From: Pedobacter puniceum
GTDB taxonomy: Bacteria; Bacteroidota; Bacteroidia; Sphingobacteriales; Sphingobacteriaceae
Assembly: GCF_009674685.1 (NCBI RefSeq)
Contig: NZ_WKJI01000002.1
Span: 62,001 to 126,000 of the forward strand
Length of the DNA: 64,000 bases
Direction of reading: 5' to 3'
The notes under the pieces are model-generated. The model did no database searches. It was not told the origin of the DNA and worked only from the letters and a program-made list of their open reading frames with translations. A program made the position numbers and the translations under genes. Positions 28,675-36,195 of this stretch are shown piece by piece (positions within the stretch are counted from its first letter, which is position 1; every line of letters begins with the position of its first letter).

Positions 28675-29388
28675 TCATTTCTGTTTACTACCGTACATTC
28701 TCCAGTTCAATTTAATCTCTGACAGTTCTTCATAATCTATAATTTTCTGCATGATAGACTTTTTATGATTGGCGCCAACAAGAAACACGGCCTGATTATA
28801 TTGATTTTTTTGACTGTATATATAAATATTTTGAAGCATTGCGTTTTCTCGTTTCTCTTTTTGCTCAATTCTAAATAAGTTATAAATATTAAGAAGCCTT
28901 TCATTCTCAATTTCAGATGCTACAATAGTATTTTCTAAAGCGTCCATTTTATCTGATAAATCAAGAAATTTATCGCTATTGAGATATTCAAAGCCTTCAT
29001 TTGCTATTAATGTTTCTCTCTCTTCATCAAAAGTTATATAGTCCTTATGGGTAAATAATTTATGAAAGATAAAATTAAGCTCATTTTGATATTCAGCTAA
29101 TTTTTGTCTTGTATCAATATCAACTGGAATTATTTCAACATCATAATTTTGCTTATATTTTTTAATACTTTTTACTTCAAGAGGCACTGTTGGGGCTTTA
29201 AGATTACGCAAAACGCTATTTATAAAATAGGTGTCAAATAAATCACTGTAAAACATATCAGAATATTCGCTGGTCAATTCATCGAAAATCACTTCCGGTC
29301 TTATATTTTTCAGGATGTCAAATAATTCATCAGAATTACATTTTCCGTTTTCCAAATGTGCAGTGCAAATTAAAATTATATTATACAT
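28675..29388 (-). CDS. Hypothetical protein, possible TraB/EreA-like fold
   Basis: 237 residues with no signal or membrane segment. The N-terminal stretch IILICTAHLENGKCNSDELF, followed by IRPEVIFDEL, and the C-terminal FLVGANHKKSIMQKI resemble the two ends of the TraB/PrgY-EreA-ChaN group. In those proteins a His near the N-terminus and a G-x-x-H near the C-terminus are conserved. The middle is helical and charged. The resemblance is weak and I give the function as unknown. It lies upstream of the AAA+ gene on the same strand with a 184-nt gap, so co-transcription is possible. Confidence 0.6.
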   Translation of the reverse strand: MYNIILICTAHLENGKCNSDELFDILKNIRPEVIFDELTSEYSDMFYSDLFDTYFINSVLRNLKAPTVPLEVKSIKKYKQNYDVEIIPVDIDTRQKLAEYQNELNFIFHKLFTHKDYITFDEERETLIANEGFEYLNSDKFLDLSDKMDALENTIVASEIENERLLNIYNLFRIEQKEKRENAMLQNIYIYSQKNQYNQAVFLVGANHKKSIMQKIIDYEELSEIKLNWRMYGSKQK

Positions 29389-29586
29389 CTTTTTAGGGTA
29401 TATACTCCATTAAGGTAAAAAAAAGATAAGGCCTAATAGTTATATTAGGTATTTAATCATTTTTAAGTTTTTTATGGTACATGTAATTTATAACAACTAA
29501 TAAATAATATTGATAAATCCAAAAACAACTCCTTTCATATTTAAGAAAAATATCTTTATTATTACAACATAATTCACATTTACACT

Positions 29587-29925
29587 ATGAAATATTTCTA
29601 CACTATATTATTTATTGATTTATGTGCATTAACTCTTAATATAAACGCACAAGAAACACCTAAAGAACAGCCCACTAAAATCTCTATAAAAGAAGCCCAA
29701 CAATACCTAAACAAACTTGTAACCATTTGCGACTCCGTTTACAGTACCAAAGCCCTAGAAAAATTAACTTTCTTAAACTTTGGCGGTAATTTCCCCAATG
29801 CACCCTTAACCTTAGTGGTATTTAAAAGTGATGAAGCTAAATTCCCTCAAGCACCAGAAACCTTATACAACCATAAACGTATTTGTGTAACTGGGAAGCT
29901 TACAGAGTATAATGGGAAATTATAA
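29587..29925 (+). CDS. Small exported protein with OB-fold-like C-terminus, possibly truncated
   Basis: 112 residues with a signal peptide (MKYFYTILFIDLCALTLNINAQ). The C-terminal half (KLTFLNFGGNFPNAPLTLVV ... LYNHKRICVTGKLTEYNGKL) follows the pattern of small OB-fold nucleic-acid-binding-like domains (strand, G-x-x-Y/FPN, then K-R-I-x-V-T-G-K-L-x-x-Y-x-G). The reading frame ends at TAA just after Y-N-G-K-L, yet ten more in-frame codons (LVVNGVLQVN) follow to a second TAA at 29956-29958. They look like the missing last strand, so the first stop may be a recent CAA-to-TAA change. It is the first gene of the plus-strand set. Confidence 0.6.
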   Translation: MKYFYTILFIDLCALTLNINAQETPKEQPTKISIKEAQQYLNKLVTICDSVYSTKALEKLTFLNFGGNFPNAPLTLVVFKSDEAKFPQAPETLYNHKRICVTGKLTEYNGKL

Positions 29926-30015
29926 TTGGTTGTTAATGGGGTACTACAGGTTAATTAAAGCTATTATCTATAAGTAGTTATTTATTAAAAAGTTAATAAT
30001 CTTAAGTAAGCATAT

Positions 30016-30375
30016 ATGGAAATTGAATCATTAGCACAAGCTCTGTTGCATAGTAAAGAAAGTCTTGAAAGTCAAAAAATTGAATTTTATAAACTTGAAA
30101 AGGAATTGGAAGATTTAAAAAAAAGAGAAAAATCATCAGATATGAAACTTAGGATTCTTCAAAAACAGAGTGAAGTTAATGCTAATAAGACATCAGTGGA
30201 TAATCGAATTGATGAAAAAAAAGAAATAGAGGCTGAATTGTTGGAAAAGTTAAAAGAGGCTGAAATAAAAATAGATGAACTTATTGAATTTCATCTTCAA
30301 AATGAATCTTATTTTTCAGTGGAATATAATATCGAAAATGAAGTTATTATAAGAGGTCCATACTCTAAAATATAA
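30016..30375 (+). CDS. Coiled-coil protein, unknown
   Basis: 119 residues. Residues 5-95 are an almost continuous charged coiled coil (for example FYKLEKELEDLKKREKSS and RIDEKKEIEAELLEKLKEAE), ending in a short beta-like tail (YFSVEYNIENEVIIRGPYSK). No catalytic motif is present. It ends 3 nt before the DUF2971-like gene, so the two form a pair. It may regulate or oligomerise its partner; this is inferred from context. Confidence 0.65.
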   Translation: MEIESLAQALLHSKESLESQKIEFYKLEKELEDLKKREKSSDMKLRILQKQSEVNANKTSVDNRIDEKKEIEAELLEKLKEAEIKIDELIEFHLQNESYFSVEYNIENEVIIRGPYSKI

Positions 30376-30378
30376 TTT

Positions 30379-31053
30379 ATGCTCTATTTTACCAGAAATA
30401 GCTATGTTCCAGCAATTGATTGGAAAATTAAAAGAGACCCTATATTTAGACTTTTAGATAAAACAGAATGGCTAAATAATTTTTTTAATAAAGGAGAGAT
30501 CTTTATTAGTTGTTTTTCTCAATTTAGAGAGTATGAAAATGAAGTCCAAGGCGATAAAAACGAAGGTAAAGCTTTATGCTGGTTTGAAGATAACAAAGGG
30601 AATACACACGGATTACAATATGAAGCTGGACTAAATAGTTTTATACTTTCTACTACAACAAGTTTAACCGAACAAAATAAAAAAGACTTTAAAGCTGTCG
30701 GGGCGATTAAAATTGTAAACCCAACTTCTTTTGCTTTGGAAATAGCAAAAAAACTCCCTTTTTGTGAAGCTGGTTCAGAAGGCCGGTGTAATTATCAGGA
30801 AAATAGAGTTTTTAAATTGAAAAATTATGAAACATTAGCACATCAAATTAAACGACCAGAATATTATGCTAATCCAGCATTTCATGTGGAGCTTCAATCT
30901 CTAACTCAAGAGTTTGAACTTTTTCTTAAACACAAAAAGTATGAAAGTCAAAAAGAATATCGGTTAGTTTGGTTTACTTCAAAGAAGCAAAATTCAGGTT
31001 TGATTATTAATTGTCCAGAAGCTGTTAAATATTGTGAGCGGTTAAATTTTTAG
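30379..31053 (+). CDS. DUF2971-like protein (second copy type)
   Basis: 224 residues. It has F-x-x-G-E-I-F-I-S-C-F-S-Q-F-R-E near residue 45 (the place of the DUF2971 R-x-N/S-x-L-x-x-F-N-D block), NEVQGDKNEG, and at the end KKYESQKEYRLVWFTS followed by NCPEAVKYCERL, a pattern shared with DUF2971 proteins. It differs strongly from the copy at 23316-24122, so the two are not a recent duplication. Its coiled-coil partner gene lies 3 nt upstream. Function is unknown; a defence role is suggested by position. Confidence 0.65.
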   Translation: MLYFTRNSYVPAIDWKIKRDPIFRLLDKTEWLNNFFNKGEIFISCFSQFREYENEVQGDKNEGKALCWFEDNKGNTHGLQYEAGLNSFILSTTTSLTEQNKKDFKAVGAIKIVNPTSFALEIAKKLPFCEAGSEGRCNYQENRVFKLKNYETLAHQIKRPEYYANPAFHVELQSLTQEFELFLKHKKYESQKEYRLVWFTSKKQNSGLIINCPEAVKYCERLNF

Positions 31054-31110
31054 TATTAAATTGCAAAAGCCTTTTATCTTACCTATTTTCACAGGATATA
31101 TTAATTTACC

Positions 31111-31317
31111 ATGAATCAATACGAAACACTGTTAAAATACGTCAAAGAAAATGTTGTAAGGAAAACCGATAGAACTGGTACAATAAGTATTTTTAGCTTT
31201 TCGTCTCAACTTCCTAATTTATCACCGAAAATGGATAGAATATTAGTTTCGATATTAATAGAATCTAGTTCTTATTTATCCAAGAAATTAACATTTCATA
31301 ACATCCCTAATAATTAA
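31111..31317 (+). CDS. Small hypothetical protein
   Basis: 68 residues from an ATG at 31111. The C-terminal half includes SFSSQLPNLSPKMDRIL and a mildly hydrophobic stretch. No family is recognised. It follows the DUF2971-like gene by 57 nt on the same strand, so it may belong to that unit, but a chance ORF is not excluded. Confidence 0.4.
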   Translation: MNQYETLLKYVKENVVRKTDRTGTISIFSFSSQLPNLSPKMDRILVSILIESSSYLSKKLTFHNIPNN

Positions 31318-31332
31318 TATCCTCTTATATAA

Positions 31333-31394
31333 AAGCCTCCAAATTTTTCTCTTTTATCAATATCCTCATCAATGAAGGAAAAATTTGGAGGCTT
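31333..31394. repeat. 17-bp perfect inverted repeat at the island/ICE junction
   Basis: The arms AAGCCTCCAAATTTTTC (31333-31349) and GAAAAATTTGGAGGCTT (31378-31394) are separated by 28 nt. They lie between the plus-strand defence genes and the first conjugative-element gene. They could be a convergent terminator or a recombination-related repeat. A hairpin of similar type (AAAGCCTCTAAA arms) follows tRNA-Pro at 58632. Confidence 0.6.
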
Positions 31395-31402
31395 AAACGC
31401 AA

Positions 31403-31422
31403 AAAAGGGCTTTCGCCCTTTT
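31403..31422 (-). terminator. Intrinsic terminator of the DUF932 operon
   Basis: An 8-bp stem AAAAGGGC / GCCCTTTT with a TTTC loop (GAAA on the minus strand), directly after the DUF932 stop codon on the minus strand. The A tract on the plus strand gives the U tract of the minus transcript. Confidence 0.75.
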
Positions 31423-31423
31423 C

Positions 31424-32458
31424 TTAGTTAAACATGAATTCCTGTTTGTTTTTGGCAACTTTCAAGCATAAATCAAAAGCTTTTTGACTTCTTTGCAAAC
31501 CTGTACCAAACTGTATAGACTTAAGTTTTTGTTCTTCATTTTTATAGCTTTTAACATTTTGGTAGTATCCGGTAATAGCATTATAAGCACCAAATAAAGT
31601 ACCTTTTGTGGTACTGGTTTGCTGTGTATGGCTACCAAATGCATACTCTAAAATATTGTTGCAAATATTTTTAAAGTGTGTCGAGTTCTCATCCTCCCGG
31701 TTATGTAGAACATTTTCTAAGACTTCTTTAGTAGGTGCCATTACTTGCTGCACCAACTTCAAAACTTCCTTATCTGTGATTCGCACTTTTGTCCATACAT
31801 TAAAAGCCTCTTCTAACTCTTTAGCATAAAGATTACTAATTCCCATTAATTGATGTGCTTGCTGTAATCTCTCCTTAGCATTATTAGTATGCTTTATTTT
31901 TAAGCAGTTACTTTGATTTCTAAGCGCTGCATTTAAGGTATTGTTACAAACTATCCGTATAGGTGTAAAAGCTGCGGTTATACTCCCGCTTCCGTCATGG
32001 CTAGTTGTAAGGAATAAGTATTTCTCTATCAAATCATCATAACCAACCCTAATAAAATCGGGTAATTTTGCAGTGATAAAAATACGTTCTCCTTTGCCTA
32101 ATGCTCCGGCTGTTTCATACAAAATACCTTCTTGTTGATTTACAATAGCATCAAAAAACAAAAAGGCATCTTCATTTTGGACCACCTGATAATCACTACC
32201 TAATTTATCCCCTAAAATCTGATTATTATCAGTCCTAAAGGTAAAAAAGGAATTATCAGATAAAAGCTCGTCTCCATTAGGCAACCTATGTAAATTAGGT
32301 AATTTAGATACTTCAAAATCAAGCCCGGCAAATTTTAAAGCTTCTGCACTTGTTGGATAATCTTCTACTATTTGACCTAAGCCATGCCAAGCCTTTTCTC
32401 TTACACTAAAAAAGCTATGCTTTTGTGTCTGCTCATTATAATTAATTTGATGTGCCAT
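31424..32458 (-). CDS. DUF932 protein of the conjugative element
   Basis: 344 residues from the ATG at 32458; an ATG at 32467 adds only MTT. It has the DUF932 pattern: KAWHGLGQIVEDYPTSAEAL near residue 22, LGDKLGSDYQVVQNEDAFLFFDAIV near residue 85, KYLFLTTSHDGSGSITAAFTPIRIVCNNTLNAAL near residue 145. DUF932 proteins are common on plasmids, phages and Bacteroidota conjugative elements. The precise function is not known. The gene overlaps the small gene upstream by 17 nt and ends directly at a terminator. Confidence 0.9.
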   Translation of the reverse strand: MAHQINYNEQTQKHSFFSVREKAWHGLGQIVEDYPTSAEALKFAGLDFEVSKLPNLHRLPNGDELLSDNSFFTFRTDNNQILGDKLGSDYQVVQNEDAFLFFDAIVNQQEGILYETAGALGKGERIFITAKLPDFIRVGYDDLIEKYLFLTTSHDGSGSITAAFTPIRIVCNNTLNAALRNQSNCLKIKHTNNAKERLQQAHQLMGISNLYAKELEEAFNVWTKVRITDKEVLKLVQQVMAPTKEVLENVLHNREDENSTHFKNICNNILEYAFGSHTQQTSTTKGTLFGAYNAITGYYQNVKSYKNEEQKLKSIQFGTGLQRSQKAFDLCLKVAKNKQEFMFN

Positions 32459-32642
32459 TGTTGTCATGTTTTGGGCTGTTAAACCGGGTAAATAAAATGT
32501 GTGTGTTTAATACTTGGATATTAGTCGTATCAGATAAGACTATTACCGCTTCTTTTTCTAATTCCTGTATGATTTCAGGAATATTCCCGAGATTAGAGTT
32601 TACTTCTGCTCTAACTACGAGATACAAGATTTCTTTATTCAT
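32442..32642 (-). CDS. Small conjugative-element protein
   Basis: 66 residues. EILYLVVRAEVNSNLGN, then a Glu-rich helix and a beta-like end (VIVLSDTTNIQVLNTHIL), resemble the small acidic proteins usually encoded beside DUF932 on Bacteroidota conjugative elements. It overlaps both neighbours (8 nt and 17 nt), which supports it as a real translated gene. Confidence 0.65.
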   Translation of the reverse strand: MNKEILYLVVRAEVNSNLGNIPEIIQELEKEAVIVLSDTTNIQVLNTHILFTRFNSPKHDNNGTSN

Positions 32643-32769
32643 GATAATTGTAGGTGTTTAAAAAATCGTTTAGTTCTAGGGTATATCTTTTAGGGTCATT
32701 TTCTGCTAATTGTTCAGCATAGCCCTCCCAGAAAATTTGATTTGTGAATTCTATAAATAATGCTGTCAT
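32635..32769 (-). CDS. Small conjugative-element protein
   Basis: 44 residues from the ATG at 32769 (MTALFIEFTNQIFWEGYAEQ). The ORF can be extended to 32820, but that would run through the terminator hairpin at 32794-32817, so the shorter start is chosen. It overlaps the next gene by 8 nt. Function unknown. Confidence 0.55.
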   Translation of the reverse strand: MTALFIEFTNQIFWEGYAEQLAENDPKRYTLELNDFLNTYNYHE

Positions 32770-32793
32770 GATGTTAATTTTTAAGGAAATAAA

Positions 32794-32817
32794 CCACCCG
32801 GCTATAAAGCCGGGTGG
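32794..32817 (-). terminator. Hairpin after the 151-residue gene
   Basis: A perfect 10-bp GC-rich stem CCACCCGGCT / AGCCGGGTGG with an ATAA loop, 6 nt after the stop at 32824 and before the next small gene on the minus strand. The following minus-strand run (TTTATTTCC) is only partly U-rich. Confidence 0.65.
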
Positions 32818-32823
32818 CATGCA

Positions 32824-33276
32824 TTAAGATTTTGGAAAAACAATATTGGCTTCAATTTCGGCTAGCTTTTCCATGCAAGCACTACGAATAAAACCAGCTA
32901 CTAAATGGATAAGCCCTGAAGTTTGGGTTATGAACTTCCTACCCTTATCATCACAAATAATTAACTGGCAGCCTTGAAAATGATTATTTTCCAATTCATC
33001 ACCTTCTTCCATTAGGTTAATCTCAAACGCGTCTAATTGCTGAATCCTGATTAATAAATTGTTTCTTTGAAGACTTCTTCTGTGTAGACTTTCAACCACT
33101 TTTAGCGTATGCTCTAAATTGGGCATGAATTTCTCTGGTTTTACTTCTTTCTCTACCTTAACAATGCCTTCCTGTGGGGTTCTTGGCTCGTTAGGTCTTA
33201 AGGTTGATGTTTTTGACTCTTCCTTTTTTTGAGTGCTACTTTGTACAGCTCCGTTTGTTTTTTCTACTGCATTCAT
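32824..33276 (-). CDS. Conjugative-element protein, unknown
   Basis: 150 residues from the ATG at 33276 (MNAVEKTNGAVQSSTQKKEE). The longer ORF to 33399 adds a basic, unlikely N-terminus over a GC-rich leader and is rejected. The N-terminal third is a charged, disordered-looking linker. The rest (LQRNNLLIRIQQLDAFEINL, then FITQTSGLIHLVAGFIRSAC) is alpha/beta. No catalytic motif is seen. Proteins of this kind are frequent on Tra-type elements next to DUF932; the function is unknown. Confidence 0.75.
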   Translation of the reverse strand: MNAVEKTNGAVQSSTQKKEESKTSTLRPNEPRTPQEGIVKVEKEVKPEKFMPNLEHTLKVVESLHRRSLQRNNLLIRIQQLDAFEINLMEEGDELENNHFQGCQLIICDDKGRKFITQTSGLIHLVAGFIRSACMEKLAEIEANIVFPKS

Positions 33277-33569
33277 GATGATAAATATTAAATAGTTAAA
33301 AAATTTGTTAATTACCGATTTCGGCTTACGCCTCCATTGGCTTTTTGATAGAGGCAATACAATTGAGCGTGGGGCTGGTAGGTCAAGACTTTGTGGCAAA
33401 AAATACTACCCGAAGCAAAGCGTAGGTGTGGAGATTTTTTGTCCAAACCCGAAGGGCATGGCCTTGCCTGCCGAAGAGGTTTAAATTTGCCTCAGCAAAA
33501 AAGCCAATAAGAACTCATCCATGATGATTTAGAAACATCTTTATATTTAGATATTCTAGATAAACTGAT
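33277..33569. other. GC-richer leader region upstream of the 150-residue gene
   Basis: About 290 bp with no convincing gene. From 33310 to 33480 the base composition is clearly more GC-rich than the surroundings, with blocks such as CCCGAAGGGCATGGCC and GGGGCTGGTAGGTC. It is transcribed, if at all, as the 5' leader of the minus-strand gene at 33276. It could carry an RNA structure or a transfer-related site. Confidence 0.4.
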
Positions 33570-34047
33570 GAATGTAGGGTAACGAAATGAATAGGTTTAT
33601 TCACTTTCTATAACGAAAAACAAACTGCCTTTTTCCGCTAGAGAGCGGAACGCAGCACCCAAAGGGCATAAAGCTTTTGAGGTTACGAAAAGGGTTTATG
33701 GTTTGGCTTTACGTGGCTCTCTATTATTTAAATTGTCTTTATCATTCAATGGTTATAAACTTATGAATGCAGAGCAACGGAATGAATGTGTTTATTCGCA
33801 TCTGTAACGGAACGCAAATTTCATCTATCAGCAAAATAGCTTCGTTGACACTCGTAAGGCATAAACTTTTTGAGGATAGGAAAAGGGTTTATGGTGATGA
33901 TTTGAAAAAGTCTATCACCTCTTAAAATACAATGATATTAAACACTTCTGAATGTAGTATAACGGAATGAATGTGTTTGATTCTCGCTTATTTTACAAGA
34001 GCAACATAGCATCAGGAACTTTTTAAGATTACAAAAAGGGATTATGG
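33570..34047. repeat. Three imperfect tandem non-coding repeat units
   Basis: Units at about 33570-33701, 33765-33894 and 33950-34047. Each opens with GAATGYAG, then TAACGAAATGAA or ACGGAATGAATGTG, TTTATTC or similar, and closes with a GGCATAAA...TTTTGAGG...GAAAAGGGTTTATGG-like block. They are separated by roughly 60-nt spacers. Unit 1 has an inner 7-bp hairpin (TTCCGCT/AGCGGAA at 33633-33650). The third unit ends on the stop codon of the lipoprotein gene, so on the minus strand the units lie in its 3' region. No reading frame runs through them. Confidence 0.7.
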
Positions 34048-34536
34048 AATAGAAATAATAGTTGACTTGTTTATAATTTTGCTTTTTCTCTTTGACAAAA
34101 GGGTAAAAGGTGTAGTCTCTCTAAAAGTTATTTGATAATCTACTTTTATACTTTTTTCGCTTTTTACTTTTTCGTAATGATGTATTTCATTAATCACCTC
34201 TCTACCAATTTTAACTCTTTGAACTTTTTGCTTTAAATCGTTCTCAGTTTGTTTAATTAAATAGGGTTTTGCTTTTTCTGTAAAACTGATTAATGGACTA
34301 CCTAATTCTAAAATGTTTTGTGACATATCGATTTTAACATATCCATCTTTCTCCAAACCTACATCTATTAATTTGTTAGCATCAATAGGGTCTGCTAAGT
34401 AGATTTCATAATCTATTTGTTTTGGATAATTCTCCTGCTGGGATAATAACTTCAATGCATCTTCTTTTGATATAGAATTTGAATCACAACCTAACAAGAA
34501 TATTATGCTGAGTAAAAAAATGAATTGCTTTTTCAT
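34042..34536 (-). CDS. Small lipoprotein of the conjugative element
   Basis: 164 residues from the ATG at 34536. The ORF extends to 34599, but that would start inside the terminator of the gene before it. The lipobox LLGC gives Cys17. The mature part has repeated patterns such as YLADPIDANKLIDVGLEKDG and VKSEKSIKVDYQITFRE, and is likely periplasmic or on the outer membrane. No family is named. It stands at the distal end of the tra cluster, where other elements carry traO, traP or traQ; none of these is recognisable here. Confidence 0.75.
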   Translation of the reverse strand: MKKQFIFLLSIIFLLGCDSNSISKEDALKLLSQQENYPKQIDYEIYLADPIDANKLIDVGLEKDGYVKIDMSQNILELGSPLISFTEKAKPYLIKQTENDLKQKVQRVKIGREVINEIHHYEKVKSEKSIKVDYQITFRETTPFTLLSKRKSKIINKSTIISIP

Positions 34537-34598
34537 AGCTAAAAATGATGATGTTATTCTAAAACGAACTAAATTGACTTTTAATGTAATTAAATGCA

Positions 34599-34618
34599 AA
34601 AAGCCCCTAAGGGCTTTT
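34599..34618 (-). terminator. Intrinsic terminator after the tra operon
   Basis: An 8-bp stem AAAAGCCC / GGGCTTTT with a CTAA loop, 6 nt after the stop at 34625. It marks the probable end of the main tra transcript. Confidence 0.75.
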
Positions 34619-34624
34619 CTTAAA

Positions 34625-35404
34625 TTATAGACTCATCTTTTTTTTTCTTGAGTTACTTTGTTTGGGTTCTCCTAAATCTTTAGAAGCTTGCTTTAAAGCC
34701 TTTTCTTCCTTTAAAACAACATCATTGTTATCTTTCTCAACGTTCTGTCTTTTAACGCTACGTTGTTTACTATCATAGATATTGATGTTTTTATACTGTG
34801 GAACAGCTTCTATGTAAAACTTAGTTTCCTTATTGTCCTTGTCAATTACGACTTGTTGTAAATTCCCTTTCTCTAAAGAACTTAATAAGTTACGCTTCTG
34901 TTCAGGATCGCTTAATTCTTTTATCGGATAATTAGAAATTGCCTTTTCTAAATTATAACCATACTTTTCACTAAACTGCTGTAGTTTAAAGCCGCTTTTT
35001 TCATCAGGAGAATTGAAATCTACTTTTATCCAAGCTTCATATTTTTCACCATCTTTACCTATCAATTCCTTTTTAACAGAACGGCCTTCAAGTAAATTAA
35101 AAGCCTCTTTAGCTGTAATTCCGATCCCTTTGTTGATATAAAACACTTGTTCCTTATCAAGCTCTGGTTTTCCATTAGTAAGAACAGCATCGTACTTATT
35201 AAAGAAATACATATCAGAAGAACCTGACTTTTTAAAGTGTAGTGTGAAATTCATTTTATTATTAAAATGAGGGATTTCACAAGTTAACTTAAATTCATTT
35301 TTTTGAGCTTTTATTTCGCTCTCAAGAGACTCGTTTAAACGTTCTCCAAATCCAAAATACTTTAGATTTGATTTCAGATAATCTAAATTTTGTGTGTTCA
35401 TCAT
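34625..35404 (-). CDS. Conjugative-element protein, unknown
   Basis: 259 residues. An ATG at 35401 is an alternative start. Residues 40-75 (CEIPHFNNKMNFTLHFKKSG) and 95-150 (FYINKGIGITAKEAFNLLEG, then GEKYEAWIKVDFN) form a pattern widespread in proteins encoded after traN on Bacteroidota elements. The last 60 residues are highly charged (Lys, Asn, Glu), probably disordered. It follows traN by 7 nt. Its role is not established. Confidence 0.75.
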   Translation of the reverse strand: MMNTQNLDYLKSNLKYFGFGERLNESLESEIKAQKNEFKLTCEIPHFNNKMNFTLHFKKSGSSDMYFFNKYDAVLTNGKPELDKEQVFYINKGIGITAKEAFNLLEGRSVKKELIGKDGEKYEAWIKVDFNSPDEKSGFKLQQFSEKYGYNLEKAISNYPIKELSDPEQKRNLLSSLEKGNLQQVVIDKDNKETKFYIEAVPQYKNINIYDSKQRSVKRQNVEKDNNDVVLKEEKALKQASKDLGEPKQSNSRKKKMSL

Positions 35405-35411
35405 AAAGAAA

Positions 35412-36194
35412 TTAGTAGTTAAAAATTGAGTTTATTGTTTTTACCTTTTTAAGGTCTCGATTGTAGAGTTTATGATATATATGTCTTGAACCATTCTTTT
35501 CATATATCTCAATAAATAATGCTCTGCCTTTTTGTATAGGGAATTTCAGATTGACAAATACTAGATGCTTATCCTTTTTACTTACTATTTTATTATTCTC
35601 CAACCCCATTGCTTGAACTGGATGAATATCTTGCTCTTGCGTAACAGTTCTTCTTGTGGCTTTTAAATCTTTGATATAAAACCTGATAAAATCTATTTCA
35701 TAATCTATTTTAGATTGATTATTGATGTTTATCTTAAAAAATAAGCTGTCTCCGGAAATTAAAACTTTAGAAACTGTAGACTTAACTTTGTCAATGGATA
35801 CACTTTTTAATGGTTTTATCTTGGCTTTTAAAACTTTAGCGGCATTAACATCTTTTTGTATGAGTAATTTCTTACTTGCTTCAATAGATGAAACTTTGAT
35901 TTTCTTACCCGCTCTTCCAAAAGAATATTCAAGTCGCCAAGAAAAAACTAATCCATCAACTGTGGATACTTCTAAAACAGTAGGCTTAAAGTTTGTAGAG
36001 ACCGCTTTTACTTTAATTAATTTTTTGTTAATCACTTCAAATTCAACCAGCTCTCCAATTGGATGAATACTTTTAATTTCTTGTTCAAATTCTAAGCATG
36101 TGTATTTACTTTGACTGATGTAAATTGTTGGAACAGCTAAGCTTACTTTCAGCAGTGAGAGCAAACTCATAATGGTTATGATGATAATTTTCAT
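35412..36194 (-). CDS. traN: Conjugative transposon protein TraN (DUF4138)
   Basis: 260 residues with a signal peptide (MKIIIITIMSLLSLLKVSLA). It is beta-rich with the TraN pattern: N-terminal TIYISQSKYTCLEF, VNKKLIKVKA-like strand, and YDIDFIRFYIKDLKATRRT-like block (here DYEIDFIRFYIKDLKATRRT) before PVQAMG. It is a periplasmic or outer-membrane part of the mating channel, the counterpart of VirB9. It follows traM by 1 nt. Confidence 0.88.
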   Translation of the reverse strand: MKIIIITIMSLLSLLKVSLAVPTIYISQSKYTCLEFEQEIKSIHPIGELVEFEVINKKLIKVKAVSTNFKPTVLEVSTVDGLVFSWRLEYSFGRAGKKIKVSSIEASKKLLIQKDVNAAKVLKAKIKPLKSVSIDKVKSTVSKVLISGDSLFFKININNQSKIDYEIDFIRFYIKDLKATRRTVTQEQDIHPVQAMGLENNKIVSKKDKHLVFVNLKFPIQKGRALFIEIYEKNGSRHIYHKLYNRDLKKVKTINSIFNY

Positions 36195-36195
36195 A

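Noticed and set aside
33277-33399. N-terminal extension of the 150-residue element protein
   Set aside because: The extension is basic and unlike a protein start, and covers the GC-rich leader; the ATG at 33276 begins a normal sequence.
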